A stretch of DNA of 64,000 nt from Streptomyces filipinensis (GCF_014649495.1 NZ_BMTD01000013.1:1-64000), one strand, 5' to 3'. Positions 40,392 to 50,042 are shown, numbered from the stretch's first letter. The notes: a model not told the origin generated them from the letters alone. Numbers and translations are program-made.

Positions 40392-40835
40392 TCATGCAGG
40401 GCTTCGCGGTCCGCGTGCGACGAGTGGGCGGCTTCCGTCTTCGGGCAGGACGACGAGGAACGTCCAGGAGTCGTCTTGGACGCGGGCCAGGCCGATCGTG
40501 GGGGCGGCGTCGAATGCCGCGCCGGCGGGCTCCGCGCCCTCGGTGAGGGTGTCGAGCCGTGCGTGGTGCAGGGCCAGTGTCGCGGTCGGGCCACGCAGCC
40601 ACAGGGCCACCCGCGCGCCCTTCGCAAGTGCGGCGAGGAGGTCGTCACGGGCGCTTCCGGGAACGGCGGTTCGGACGAGGTGGTGCAGTCGTTCCTGGGC
40701 GCTCGGCTGCAGCGGTGCGGCGGCGGCCTCTTGCCGGCAGCGTGGACACGCCCGAGAGCCTTGGGACGTGAACAGATGCCGATAGCGAGTGACGTGACTC
40801 TCGGGGATGCCACAGAGCGTTCCGCTGTCCGTCAT
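40392..40835 (-). CDS. Hypothetical protein with CPxC motif
   Basis: The 147-residue cytoplasmic protein has a Cys pair in ACPRCRQE plus an upstream Cys (GTLCGIPESHVTRYRHLF), suggesting a small zinc-binding head. An alpha/beta region follows (ARVALWLRGPTATLALHHAR; DDSWTFLVVLPEDG). ATG at 40835 gives the natural N-terminus. No family is assigned, though the look is of a conserved Streptomyces protein. Confidence 0.65.
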   Translation of the reverse strand: MTDSGTLCGIPESHVTRYRHLFTSQGSRACPRCRQEAAAAPLQPSAQERLHHLVRTAVPGSARDDLLAALAKGARVALWLRGPTATLALHHARLDTLTEGAEPAGAAFDAAPTIGLARVQDDSWTFLVVLPEDGSRPLVARGPRSPA

Positions 40836-41052
40836 CGCGTGCTCGCCGGCGGGACCTCCGCTGCGCTCACCCGCACCGAACCGGGCCGGCTGCCGCGCTG
40901 TGGCGAAGGTCCAGTCTTCTTCAGGGCCCTGGAGCATGGACACGAGCATGCCACGGACGCCGGGAGTTGTGGTCGGCGATGCGGCACGTCTCGCCGGCGT
41001 GACCGGGCCAGGGAGCCCACCGAGGGGGTCTCGGCCCCCGGTGGGCTCGCTG

Positions 41053-42294
41053 TCAGGCGTCGACGGCCTGGTACAGCGTGGTCCAGAAGTCGTGCATGAG
41101 CCGCACCGGATCCGGGACGGACGCCCCGACCTGGGTGAGCAGGATTCCGGTGAGCCGGTTCTCCGGGTCGGCGTAGGTCGAGGCGCCGCTTCCGCCGTCC
41201 CAGCCGAACTGGCCGATGGGCGCGTAGTCGCCGCGGTAGGTGCGCACCGCCATCCCGAAGCCCCAGCCGCCGTGCTGACCTTGTCCGAAGGAGATGTGGA
41301 CGTTGCGGGTGGCCAGTTCCTGTCGGGCGGCTTGCTGTTCGGGCGTGAGCCGGTTCGTGGTCATCAGCTCGACGGCGGCCCGGGACAGGATCCGTTCGCC
41401 GCCGTGCATCCCGCCGTTGAGGAGCATCCGGAAGTAGGCGTGGTAGTCGTCTGCGGTGGAGTTCAGTCCACCGCCTCCGCTCTGGAAGGCCGGAGGCGCG
41501 CTGTGGCGTCCCCCTTCGGCCTCGTCCCACACGAGGAACTCCCCGGTCTGCGGGTCCGGGGCGTACAGCGGCGGCAGCCGGTCCAGCCGGTCGCCGGGCA
41601 CGTGGAAACCGGTGTCCTTCATCCCCAGCGGGTCGAAGATGCGCTCGCGCAGGAACGACTCGTACGACTGGCCCGTGACCCGGGCGACGAGTACGCCGAG
41701 CAGGTCGCTGGCGATGTGGTACTGCCAGCGTTCTCCGGGCTGGTGCATCAGCGGAAGTTCGCCCAGGCGGCGCAGCCACTCGTCCGGCTCGGGCATCGGT
41801 GTGGGCAGGTTGGGCGTGAGCCCCTGCTCGAAGATCATGTTCATGACCGGAGTGCCCAGTGACGTCATGTCCATGCCGAGCCCGAACGTGGAGGTCAGCA
41901 CGTCTCGTACGGTGATCGGCCGCCGGGCCGGCACGGTGTCGTCCAGCGGGCCGTCGATTCGCTTGAGAACCTGCCGGTCGGCGAGTTCGGGCAGCCACTC
42001 CTGCACCGGGTCGTCGAGGCGCAGCCTGCACTCGTCGAGCAGCACCATCGCCGCCGAGACCGCGACCGGCTTGGACGTCGAGGCCATGCGGAAGATCGTG
42101 TCCCGGCGCATCGGCGCGCCGCCGTCATGGCGCATCGTGCCGATCGCTTCGACGTGCGTCTCACCGCCCCGGCTGAACAGCGCGACGACACCGGGGATCT
42201 TCCCGGACTCGACATGCCGTACCAGCACGTCGCGCACTCTTTGCAGCCCTTTCTTGGAGAAGTCGCCGCCCTGGTCGGTGAGGATGGTGGACAT
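41053..42294 (-). CDS. Serine hydrolase of the class C beta-lactamase/EstB family
   Basis: The 413-residue protein without signal peptide has STSK (SxxK) in FRMASTSKPV, a YHIASD motif supplying the catalytic Tyr, and GQFGWDGGSG near the C-terminus, as in EstB-type family VIII esterases. The lid region (PMPEPDEWLRRLGELPLMHQPG) is typical. It is the last gene of a run with the SRPBCC-like protein and the NB-ARC regulator on the same strand, 93 bp after the former, so the regulator may control it. Confidence 0.9.
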   Translation of the reverse strand: MSTILTDQGGDFSKKGLQRVRDVLVRHVESGKIPGVVALFSRGGETHVEAIGTMRHDGGAPMRRDTIFRMASTSKPVAVSAAMVLLDECRLRLDDPVQEWLPELADRQVLKRIDGPLDDTVPARRPITVRDVLTSTFGLGMDMTSLGTPVMNMIFEQGLTPNLPTPMPEPDEWLRRLGELPLMHQPGERWQYHIASDLLGVLVARVTGQSYESFLRERIFDPLGMKDTGFHVPGDRLDRLPPLYAPDPQTGEFLVWDEAEGGRHSAPPAFQSGGGGLNSTADDYHAYFRMLLNGGMHGGERILSRAAVELMTTNRLTPEQQAARQELATRNVHISFGQGQHGGWGFGMAVRTYRGDYAPIGQFGWDGGSGASTYADPENRLTGILLTQVGASVPDPVRLMHDFWTTLYQAVDA

Positions 42295-42387
42295 GGTGGT
42301 GTGCTCCTTCTGTCGAACGGACTGAGGGTGGAATGCGGCCCTGCGGGCGCCGCGGTGTCGAACGGCCCAGGACGGGCGCGCGGGCTG

Positions 42388-42870
42388 TCAGCAGCCGAGC
42401 CGGTCGGCGATCACATCCAGCACCTGCCGCAGATCGCGTGCCATGCGGGCGCGCAGGCCGATCTCTGCGATCCCGGCCGCGAACCCCGGATGCTCGGGGT
42501 GGACGCGGTGGACGCGATGCGTCACCCGGGTGCCCTCCGGGCAGGCGCTGACGGTGTGCACCCCGGCGTACCAGCTCTGCACCGCCACCCTGGACCGGGC
42601 CCGGTCCACCTGGATCCGCACCGGCTCCACCGGACCGGCGAGCTCCGCGCGGTAGACGCCGGCGCCGGACCCGGCCACGGCGGTCATCGCTCCCTGTCGA
42701 GCCGCCGAAGCCCTGGCCAGCACCAGCAGGTTGTCATCGCCGACCCGCCCCTCGGCGACCGTGAGCAGGAGAGGGGCGACCGCTGCGACGGGCGCGGCGA
42801 GCGTCCCTCGCACTTCCCACCGGGCGGGCAGCGCGTCCAGTTCGGCGAGCAGGGAAGGCGTTGTGTTCAT
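42388..42870 (-). CDS. SRPBCC-like hypothetical protein
   Basis: The 160-residue protein has an alternating beta pattern with VRIQVDRARSRVAVQSWYAG, HTVSACPEGTRVTHRVHRVH and a long C-terminal helix (ARMARDLRQVLDVIADRL). This is the outline of a START/SRPBCC ligand-binding fold. ATG at 42870 is preferred over the upstream frame, which is low-complexity. It lies between the NB-ARC regulator and the EstB-like hydrolase, all in the same direction. Confidence 0.65.
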   Translation of the reverse strand: MNTTPSLLAELDALPARWEVRGTLAAPVAAVAPLLLTVAEGRVGDDNLLVLARASAARQGAMTAVAGSGAGVYRAELAGPVEPVRIQVDRARSRVAVQSWYAGVHTVSACPEGTRVTHRVHRVHPEHPGFAAGIAEIGLRARMARDLRQVLDVIADRLGC

Positions 42871-43039
42871 GACGAACAGCCTCCACGCGGCGGCCTGTCC
42901 GGGACCACCCATGCCGCGCCTCCCGGGACACGGGACATCCCTCCGACACCCGGCTGACCTGCGCTGTCATTCCAGCGGACGGCTGCCGCGCGGGTGTCCC
43001 GGGACGGGACGGGACACCCGCGTCGCCCCTGGGACAGGC

Positions 43040-45322
43040 TCAGGACACCCGGGCCAGACCCGCACGCCCCGCCGGCATCAGATAGGTGAGGCCGTTCGCG
43101 GTGGAGATCTCCAGCGCCGCCCGGAAGTGCCGCACCGCGGTGTCCCGATCGCCCGTGGCCAGGCAGGCCTGCGCGTACGGCAGGAGGCTGCGCACCATCC
43201 GGTGCGGCTCACCGGCCCGTTCGAGGATCCGCATGGCCTCGGAGTGCCGGGCCGTCGCCTCCTCGGCGCGACCGAGGTGGCGCAGGGCGACGGCGGTGTC
43301 CGTGAGGCTGGCCGCCTCGAAGACCGGATGGCGGGTCGCCCGGTTGAGCGCGACGGCCTGCTCGGCGAGGTCGAGGGCGGTCTCGGCGTCACCGAGGCCG
43401 AGTGCCGCCCGTCCGAGCACGTCCAGGCACATACGCTCCTTTTGCCGGTCCAGTCCGCGCGCGGTCTCGATCACCTCCGAGACGACCTCGCGGGCCTCGC
43501 CGTACCTGCCCGACTGCACCAGGGCCTGGCCGAGACAGGCACGCACCCGCACGCCGGCGGCGGCCTCTCCAGGGGGCAGCAGTACGGCCACCTGACGCAG
43601 GAGCTCGACGGCGCCTTCGGCGTCGTCGGCGTACAGCCGCATCTCCGCCAGCTGTTCGAGGATGATGGCCTCGCCGACGACGTCGCCCTCCGCGGTCATC
43701 AGCACGCGGGCCGCCTCAAGCTCCGGCACCGCCTCCTCCAGCCGCCCTTCGCGCATCAGCGAAGCGCCCAGCAGGTACCGGTGCGAGGCCAGCATGCGGC
43801 GCTCGCCGAGCCGCTCAGCGGCGGGCATGCTGACCTCAAGCCCCCGGCGCAGCTGCGCCATGCCGCCGCGTCGCGCGTGGGAGATCAACGCAAGCTGTCC
43901 GAGCCCGACCGCCGGCGCGTCGATGCGCAGCTGAACGGCGAGCGAGAACGTCGCCGTGAGGTTGGACCACTCCGTGTCCATCCAGTCGACGGCCGCGTCG
44001 TGGTCGGCGAGGTCGGGAAGCGCGGGAGGTGGCTGCGACACGATGACCGGCAGGGAGATGACGACCTCGACCAGCTTTTTCACGGCCAGCATGCCGCTGA
44101 GGTAGTAGTCGCCCAGCCGGGCGATCGCCGGTACCGGGTCGACTGCGGCCTCGTCGGCGCGGGCGGCCTGCCGCAGCAGGTCGTGCATCCGGTAGCGGCC
44201 CGCCGCCGGCTCCTGGAGCAGATGGACGTCGACCAGGTCCTCCAGCAGGGAACGGGCGTTGGCCAGCGGGATCCCGGCCAGGGCGGCCGCGCCGTACGCG
44301 TCGATGTCCTCTCCCGGCACCAGCCCCAGCAGCCCGAACATCCGCCGCTGGGCCGGGTCGAGCTGCCGTAGCGACATCTCGAAGACGTCCGACACCGCCA
44401 GCTCGCCCTCGCGCATCCGTTCCACCAGGGTGTCGAGCGTCCACGCGGGCCGGTGCCGCAGACGTCCGGCGGCCACCCGGATGGCCAGCGGCAGGTTCCC
44501 ACAGCGGCGCAGCACCTCGCCGACGTCACCGGGCCTGGCCCCGCCCGAGGATGCGACGAACAGCTCCGCCGCCTCCTCGGTCGGCAGGACGTCCAGCGAG
44601 ATCGGCTGCACGCCGTCCAGCTCCACCATCCGGCGACGACTGGTGATCACGACGAAGCACTGGCCTGCGCCGGGCAGCAGATCGCGCACGTGAGCGGCGT
44701 CGGCGGCGTTGTCCAGCAGGACGATCGCGCGCCGCGTCGCCAGCTCCGACCGCCACAGCGCGGCGCGCTCGGTGACCCCGTCGGGAATCCTGCCGGGTGG
44801 CAGCCCGAGCGCGGCCAGCAGCACACGCAGCGCCTCCGCGGGCTCGACCCGCTCCCGGCCCGGAGTGAACCCGTGCAGGTCCAGATAGAGCTGGCCACCG
44901 GGGAAGTCGGCGGTCAGCAGATGCGCGGCGTGTACGGCCAACGCGGACTTACCCACCCCGCCCATGCCGTCGATCGCCACCACCGACGAGTTGCGTGCGG
45001 CGCCGAGCAGGGCGTGCAACTCCGCCCGGCGTCCGGTGAAGGCGGTGATGTCGTGGGGCAGGTCATTGCGCACGGGCGGAGGGGCGACCGTGCTCGTCTG
45101 GGGCCCCTCCTTGGCCCGCTCCCACACCTCACGCAGGGGCCTGGGGTCACGACCGGCTGCCTTGCACAGCGCCACCACCGTCGGCCAGGATGGAACGGCC
45201 TGGCCGGAGAAATAGCGCGACAGCGAGGAACTGCTGACGTGGATGTCCCGGGCGAGCTCGCGCAGGCTCCGTCCGGTCAGGTCACGCAGCTGTCCCAGCC
45301 GCCCCGTCAACTCCTCGCGCAC
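43040..45322 (-). CDS. XRE-NB-ARC-TPR (STAND) regulator
   Basis: The 760-residue protein has an N-terminal XRE helix-turn-helix (residues 8-60, SLRELARDIHVSSSSLSRYFSG). An NB-ARC ATPase follows, with Walker A GMGGVGKSA (119-127), Walker B IVLLDNAAD, RNBS-type TSRRRM, GLPLA-like GNLPLAIRVAAG, and MHD-like RMHDLLRQAA. A C-terminal half of TPR repeats completes it. Such STAND proteins switch on ATP binding and often regulate secondary metabolism or neighbouring operons. The start is GTG at 45322. Two genes follow on the same strand. Confidence 0.92.
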   Translation of the reverse strand: MREELTGRLGQLRDLTGRSLRELARDIHVSSSSLSRYFSGQAVPSWPTVVALCKAAGRDPRPLREVWERAKEGPQTSTVAPPPVRNDLPHDITAFTGRRAELHALLGAARNSSVVAIDGMGGVGKSALAVHAAHLLTADFPGGQLYLDLHGFTPGRERVEPAEALRVLLAALGLPPGRIPDGVTERAALWRSELATRRAIVLLDNAADAAHVRDLLPGAGQCFVVITSRRRMVELDGVQPISLDVLPTEEAAELFVASSGGARPGDVGEVLRRCGNLPLAIRVAAGRLRHRPAWTLDTLVERMREGELAVSDVFEMSLRQLDPAQRRMFGLLGLVPGEDIDAYGAAALAGIPLANARSLLEDLVDVHLLQEPAAGRYRMHDLLRQAARADEAAVDPVPAIARLGDYYLSGMLAVKKLVEVVISLPVIVSQPPPALPDLADHDAAVDWMDTEWSNLTATFSLAVQLRIDAPAVGLGQLALISHARRGGMAQLRRGLEVSMPAAERLGERRMLASHRYLLGASLMREGRLEEAVPELEAARVLMTAEGDVVGEAIILEQLAEMRLYADDAEGAVELLRQVAVLLPPGEAAAGVRVRACLGQALVQSGRYGEAREVVSEVIETARGLDRQKERMCLDVLGRAALGLGDAETALDLAEQAVALNRATRHPVFEAASLTDTAVALRHLGRAEEATARHSEAMRILERAGEPHRMVRSLLPYAQACLATGDRDTAVRHFRAALEISTANGLTYLMPAGRAGLARVS

Positions 45323-45469
45323 CCTTGCCCCCTTGTGTCCGGCTTCCCGCGCTGATCCTAGATGCAGGGAAGCGGGCCGGGGCTGGGCCGAGGGCGGCTG
45401 CGCGCAGATCGCGGGCTTTCCCCTGCGTCGGGGAAGCCGGCCCGGCGCAGGTCGGCCGCGGAGTCACTG

Positions 45470-46108
45470 TCAGTAACGCTGAGCCTTCGCCAGAAACGGC
45501 GTCAGCTTCGGTTCCGGTGGCTGGTGGCTGAAGGCGATCGACTGTTCCTTCTTCCCGGGCTGGAGGCGTTCCGCGCCGACGTACCGTGTCTCGACCACCT
45601 TGCCGTCCGCGTTCTTGAAGTCGATCTGCACGGCGTAGGAGGCTTCGCCACCGGTCTTGTTGGTGATCGTGACCAGGACGGCGAGCACTCCGCCGGTCTG
45701 AGCTCGCGGCATGCCCGTCATGGCGACCTCGGAGAGCGCGTTGCCTCGGCCCTGGACGTTTCTCAGTTCCTTTGCCGCTGCCGCGCTTCGGCGCTGGGTC
45801 GCGGCGTCCACCGATGCTTCGAACTCGGAGGCGCGTGCCGACGCGGACGACGCCGCCGCGGATGCGGAGGCCCTTGCCGAGCTGACAGCCGCGGAGGCCG
45901 AGGAAGCCATCGCCGACGGTGGTGTACCCGAGAAGGACGAGGCATTCGGCGTACTCGGAGGGCTCGGCTGGGGTGAGGTACCGGCGTTGTGACTGGTTCC
46001 GCCGCCGCAACCGGCGAGTGCGCCGGCGAGAAGAGAACCGCCGAGGGCACTGCCCAGCCGGAACCAGCGCCGGCGCCTCGCAGAGCCTGGGAGTCGTCTC
46101 ACGCACAT
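45470..46108 (-). CDS. Putative lipoprotein
   Basis: The 212-residue precursor has RRRR, a hydrophobic stretch (LGSALGGSLLAGALAG) and a lipobox Cys (LAGCGGG), then a Ser/Ala-rich helical region that could form a coiled coil (SSASAAVSSARASASAAASS). A beta-rich domain ends the protein (TGGVLAVLVTITNKTGGEAS, AVQIDFKNADGKVVETRYVG), resembling FxLYD-type domains. It should be anchored on the outer membrane face. Head-to-head with the gene at 46285. Confidence 0.78.
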   Translation of the reverse strand: MCVRRLPGSARRRRWFRLGSALGGSLLAGALAGCGGGTSHNAGTSPQPSPPSTPNASSFSGTPPSAMASSASAAVSSARASASAAASSASARASEFEASVDAATQRRSAAAAKELRNVQGRGNALSEVAMTGMPRAQTGGVLAVLVTITNKTGGEASYAVQIDFKNADGKVVETRYVGAERLQPGKKEQSIAFSHQPPEPKLTPFLAKAQRY

Positions 46109-46284
46109 GCTGCCGTCCAAAGAGGTGATGGTTCCGTTCTCCCATCGTCGGGGCCGGGTTCACCGCCCGCGACTTGAGCAGCCGGGCGCTCCCCGCCTGC
46201 GGCAGGGGCCGCTGGAAATCCGGCCGGGGGCTCACAGGGTGTCTTGGGCGAGCGGGTACGCCTGCGGTGGGTGAAGCTGAAGGT

Positions 46285-46833
46285 GTGAGTATCAGTAGCG
46301 AGCGCCCGGTGAGTGCTGAGCGGATCTACGCCGCGCTGGCCGCTCTGGGGGCTGAGCCGGCGGCAGACCCGCAGAAGCGACCCGCTGGGCCGCAGGAAGA
46401 AGACCGCCTGTACCTGCTGGGCAGTCTGCTGGCGAAAACGGAGCTCGAGATCACCGCGGCGACCCGTCTGTCCGAGGAGGAGGAGATCGAGGACGTCCTT
46501 GAGACGTTGCACGGCTGGGGGGAACAGCTGGGAGGGGATGCCGGCATCGCGGTCAACGTCCTGACGAACAGGCTGCAGCGCACCGCGCTCCAGGTCTCCG
46601 AACCCGAGGGGGAAGAGCTGCCGCCCGGCCGGGAGGCCGCCTTCGCCGCCGTCATGACAGCGGTGTACGCGCTCGGCGCCCAGCTGCACGCCGAACGCGG
46701 CGACACGGAGGGCACCCGGCGTGCTCTGAGCGGGGCGGAAGAAGCCCTCATCGACATCCTCCAAGGCATGCATGACCTGCGCGTCGCCATCGGCGACGCA
46801 CCGGGGCCGGAGGAGGAGGAAGCCGATGAGTGA
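46285..46833 (+). CDS. Acidic hypothetical protein
   Basis: The 182-residue strongly acidic protein is helical (EEEIEDVLETLHGWGEQLGG; ALSGAEEALIDILQGMHDLR), without Cys or signal. It starts at GTG 46285 closely preceded by GAAGG; the frame is open further upstream but without a ribosome site. No known family is recognised. Codon third positions are strongly G/C, supporting a real gene. Confidence 0.6.
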   Translation: MSISSERPVSAERIYAALAALGAEPAADPQKRPAGPQEEDRLYLLGSLLAKTELEITAATRLSEEEEIEDVLETLHGWGEQLGGDAGIAVNVLTNRLQRTALQVSEPEGEELPPGREAAFAAVMTAVYALGAQLHAERGDTEGTRRALSGAEEALIDILQGMHDLRVAIGDAPGPEEEEADE

Positions 46834-47314
46834 CCGGCTCGGCACCTGACCGGCGTGCTGCTCAAGTGGTGAGTCGCCGCACCGGGTGCTATGGGGTGAG
46901 GCGGTGCGCGTCGTCTGCCGTTTGCGAAGTTTCGAGGCAGCCGTGCAGTTCCCTCTGCCACAGGGCCTCGCACAGCTGGTCCAGGCCCTGGCGCAGATGG
47001 CGCCGGTAGGTGCCGTACGAGCCGATCGCACGGCCGGACGAGCGAGTTCGGCCTGCATGTGTGGGCGGCCCCGGTGGTCGGCGTCTCTGACGTCTTCGCG
47101 TCGGACGGTGGCCCCGGCGCGGCCCGGCCGGGCGTGCTGGAGGCGGTGCGCCGCCTGTTCCCGTCCTTGCCGGCAGTCGGCCACGAGCACGGTGGCGGCC
47201 GTGCGCCGCGGCTCGAGCCGGTCGGTCCGCTGCGGATCTGGCCGCGCGGACAGAGCGACTCCACAGTGGTCCGGGCCCGCCGTGCGCGAGCCCCGTCAGA
47301 GTCGAGCTGGGTGG
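46834..47314. other. 481-bp gap with no supported gene
   Basis: Frames are open in several directions. One leftward frame ending at 46889 reads plausibly (GSYGTYRRHLRQGLDQLCEA, then LWQRELHGCLETSQ) and could be the tail of a lost gene, but its N-terminal continuation is not recognisable. A rightward frame near 47059-47200 faintly resembles IS5-type transposase sequence. Neither is strong enough to call. Confidence 0.35.
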
Positions 47315-47740
47315 TCAGCGCGGTGTCCGGGACCGGGTTCCCAGGAAGATCGCGCTCAGCGCCGCGGCCATACCGCCGAGCAGACCGGCTGCCTGTGTCG
47401 TGGCACCGCGGTCCACGAAGTCCTTGGCGATCCACAGACATCCGGCGATTCCGCTGGCACCCACCACCACACCAGCGATACGGAAGCGCACGTTGATCAT
47501 GTCGAGGCGGCGCCGGTGTTCGGCGTCGAGCCGACGCTGATACTGGTCCTCGGCCTCCAGAGCGAACCGCTTCTCCACGAGGGACAGTGCGCGTTCCGCG
47601 GCGCCCCCGCCGAGCATCGCCTCGTACTTCTCGACGTCCGCCGCAGAGGGCAGTTCCCAGGCCCCAGCGGTTGGAGTCCGCACATCCGCGTTACCGTCCC
47701 CGTCCGCGGGGGTCGTTGGATCGGGGCTCGGACTCGTCAT
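47315..47740 (-). CDS. DUF2335-like membrane protein
   Basis: The 141-residue protein has a long charged helix (ERALSLVEKRFALEAEDQYQ, RRLDAEHRRRLDMI) followed by two transmembrane segments (AGVVVGASGIAGCLWIA; AAGLLGGMAAALSAIFLG). This matches DUF2335, small membrane proteins found in phages and bacteria. The ATG overlaps the stop of the upstream gene by 4 bp, making it the last of three coupled genes. Confidence 0.7.
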   Translation of the reverse strand: MTSPSPDPTTPADGDGNADVRTPTAGAWELPSAADVEKYEAMLGGGAAERALSLVEKRFALEAEDQYQRRLDAEHRRRLDMINVRFRIAGVVVGASGIAGCLWIAKDFVDRGATTQAAGLLGGMAAALSAIFLGTRSRTPR

Positions 47741-48456
47741 GGTGCGCCCCCCGTGTTCCTGCCCCTCCCCAGTACACCGCGCTCCCCCGGCAGCGGCAGG
47801 CCGAGCTCCGCGTGGGCGCGCATCAGCTCCTCGGCGACGTACCGTCGACTGCGCTCTCGCGAGGGCTCCGGCGGCCGGGCCCGTCGATGCGGCTCATGCG
47901 CGGGCCGTGCGCTGCCGGGAGCGAACAGGGCGGGTAAGGCCAGGACCTGCGCGACTCCCTCGGCGAAGGCCCGGCCGGGAGACACGGGGTCTGGATCCGG
48001 TGACGGTACGGCCGGCGACGCGGCGCCCTTCACCGCGACCGCCCGCTCCTCGGCCGCCGTGCGCCGCACCGCTCGTACGCCCCTGACCATCAGTGCCGTC
48101 CAGACGAGGGTGACGCACCCCGCCCACCGGTGTCCGGACACGGCCAGGACCGCTGAGAACGCGAGCGCGCACAGCGGGACCGCCGTGCGCCGCAGCAGGG
48201 CACCCGCCCGGCGGCCGGATGCGTCAGATGCGGATGCCTCCCACGCCTCCGTGTCATCGTGTGCCCAGCTCTGCCGCACTCTGTCCCAGGGCACGGCCCC
48301 CTCGGCGCCGGCTGCCCCCGGGCCGGACGGACGCCGCCACAAGGAGGGTGTCGTCCTGACCGGGCCCGATCGCCGGGGCTTCGCCGGGGCGATCGGGCCG
48401 TGACCGACACGCCAGCGCTGCAGCTGCGGGTCCCAGGGCGCCGTCGTCCCGCTCAT
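47737..48456 (-). CDS. Membrane protein of unknown function, middle gene of a coupled trio
   Basis: The 239-residue protein has a cytoplasmic N-terminal part (TAPWDPQLQRWRVGHGPIAP), two predicted membrane segments (TAVPLCALAFSAVLAVSGH; AGCVTLVWTALMVRGVRAV) and an Arg/Pro-rich tail with YVAEELMRAHAELGLPLPGE. GAGGAGACC precedes the ATG at 48456, which overlaps the upstream stop by 4 bp. It is translationally coupled to both neighbours. No family is recognised. Confidence 0.72.
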   Translation of the reverse strand: MSGTTAPWDPQLQRWRVGHGPIAPAKPRRSGPVRTTPSLWRRPSGPGAAGAEGAVPWDRVRQSWAHDDTEAWEASASDASGRRAGALLRRTAVPLCALAFSAVLAVSGHRWAGCVTLVWTALMVRGVRAVRRTAAEERAVAVKGAASPAVPSPDPDPVSPGRAFAEGVAQVLALPALFAPGSARPAHEPHRRARPPEPSRERSRRYVAEELMRAHAELGLPLPGERGVLGRGRNTGGAP

Positions 48457-50042
48457 GCAGGTCTCCTCGGCGCGAGGCCACCGTGTCCCGCGGCCACGCC
48501 GCGTACAGGGCCGGAGGAGCGCTCGACGCGCACTCCGTCGCCGCGCAGAAGCACAGCCCGCGCGTCGAGTTCGGAGGTGTCCCAGCCACGTTCGGTCAGC
48601 GCGATGCGCACCGCGTTCAGGACCCGTTCCCGGATGGTTCCGATATACCTTCTGGCGTCGAGTTCCTGAAACATCGAGGCGTGGCTCTCGGCCCCGCGTT
48701 CCCGGATCGAGAGAGCAGGTCCCTGGGCCGGCCGCCTTCCCCCTCCGTTCACAGCCACCAGCAGGAACCAGGCGACCGTCTGCCACACGTCGACCAGTGC
48801 GGAACCGGCCACCGCCGGCGTCCTGAGGAGCGCCCGGCCGATCCCGCCCCACACGGCGGCGGGCGCGGGGAGGCGGGCTGCCCGGTCCGCGGAGTGGAAG
48901 TCGGCCCGCAACGGGTTCAGGACGTAGGAAACGATTTCCAAGGTGACCATCCCACCTTGTGTGTGCGCCCGGACGAACACGGTCGTGACGACTTCCTCCT
49001 GCCAGGCGCCCACCCGGACCCGCAGGAAGTGGCGGCGCGCCTCGCCGCTCTCCTCCACGGCCGCGCGCCGGTGCTCCTCGAAGACGTCCGGACCGTGCGG
49101 TACCTGCTCCCGGCTGAGCAGCCCCTCCGCGGGAAGGAACACGCACTCGTCGATCTCCACCTGCCGCAGCCGGTCGAGGCGTGCCTGCACGGCCTTCGAC
49201 GAGCCCGGTTGCGCCGGGTGGCGCAGCGTCGCCAGCTGGGTCTCGATGTGGTCCAGCAGCCAGCCGTTACCCAGGGGCGCTTCAGGATCGAGCGGTGCCG
49301 TACGAGCGCCCGGAGCCGCTCGCAGCTCCACCGTCAGCGTCCACGCCTCCCGCAGAGTGCCCATCCCCCGGAACGGGTCGGCCATGTCGTACAGGATCAG
49401 AGGCGAGTGCTGCTCCCGCCGGATGCGATCTCCGATCCACTGCAGACGGGCGGAAGTGACGTGTTCCGCGGGGTCGCGCGCCGGGTCGACGAACACCTCC
49501 GGAGCGAGGTCGCCGCGCAGCACCCGGTCCAGGTGCCTCTGCCGCAGCACGACGCAACAAGCCGTCACCACCAGGCAGCACAACGCGATCCAGCCGTCGA
49601 AGGCGTCCCACGGGAACAGGGTCGAGTCGTCGTAGCCGTCCGAGCCGTACGAGGTCTGCGCAGGGCCGAAGAACGCGACATACGCGACGGTGTAGAGCCC
49701 GGCCCCGAACACGGTTCTGCCGACCCAGCGCAGCACCGCGCCCCGGCCCCTGCGGCTGCGGGCGGCGAGCAGGGCACAGCCGGGGAGCAGGACCAGCACG
49801 AGCATGCCGGTCAGCAAGAACCCGACCAGCCACACGGCCAGCACCAGCGCCGCCCAGGCGAGACCGATACGCCGGGCTCGTAGGGCATGGACCAGGACCC
49901 GTCGGGCGTCGAAGCCGACCGAGGGGGCGATCACACGTTGGTCGTGCGCGTACAGCTCGTCGAGCACCGCATCGCGGTACGCGTCGTCCACATAGACACC
50001 CACGCACGACAACCGGGTCGCCTCACTGCAGTGCGGTGGCAT
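48453..50042 (-). CDS. Large membrane protein of unknown function, first gene of a coupled trio
   Basis: The 529-residue protein has four or five hydrophobic helices in its first half (about residues 46-85, 103-120 and 138-156) and a large soluble C-terminal half with ILYDMADPFRGMGTLREAWT, a degenerate repeat-free alpha/beta region. A later hydrophobic segment is TVAWFLLVAV. The N-terminal YVDDAYRDAVLDELYAHDQR precedes the membrane part. The ATG at 50042 has no strong ribosome site; a GTG about 14 codons later is an alternative. The three genes 50042-47315 form one coupled membrane operon. Confidence 0.75.
   Translation of the reverse strand: MPPHCSEATRLSCVGVYVDDAYRDAVLDELYAHDQRVIAPSVGFDARRVLVHALRARRIGLAWAALVLAVWLVGFLLTGMLVLVLLPGCALLAARSRRGRGAVLRWVGRTVFGAGLYTVAYVAFFGPAQTSYGSDGYDDSTLFPWDAFDGWIALCCLVVTACCVVLRQRHLDRVLRGDLAPEVFVDPARDPAEHVTSARLQWIGDRIRREQHSPLILYDMADPFRGMGTLREAWTLTVELRAAPGARTAPLDPEAPLGNGWLLDHIETQLATLRHPAQPGSSKAVQARLDRLRQVEIDECVFLPAEGLLSREQVPHGPDVFEEHRRAAVEESGEARRHFLRVRVGAWQEEVVTTVFVRAHTQGGMVTLEIVSYVLNPLRADFHSADRAARLPAPAAVWGGIGRALLRTPAVAGSALVDVWQTVAWFLLVAVNGGGRRPAQGPALSIRERGAESHASMFQELDARRYIGTIRERVLNAVRIALTERGWDTSELDARAVLLRGDGVRVERSSGPVRGVAAGHGGLAPRRPA

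Noticed and set aside
46886..48403. 505-codon plus frame
   Set aside because: Mostly antisense to the coupled membrane operon; Arg/Ser/Pro-rich without any family pattern.
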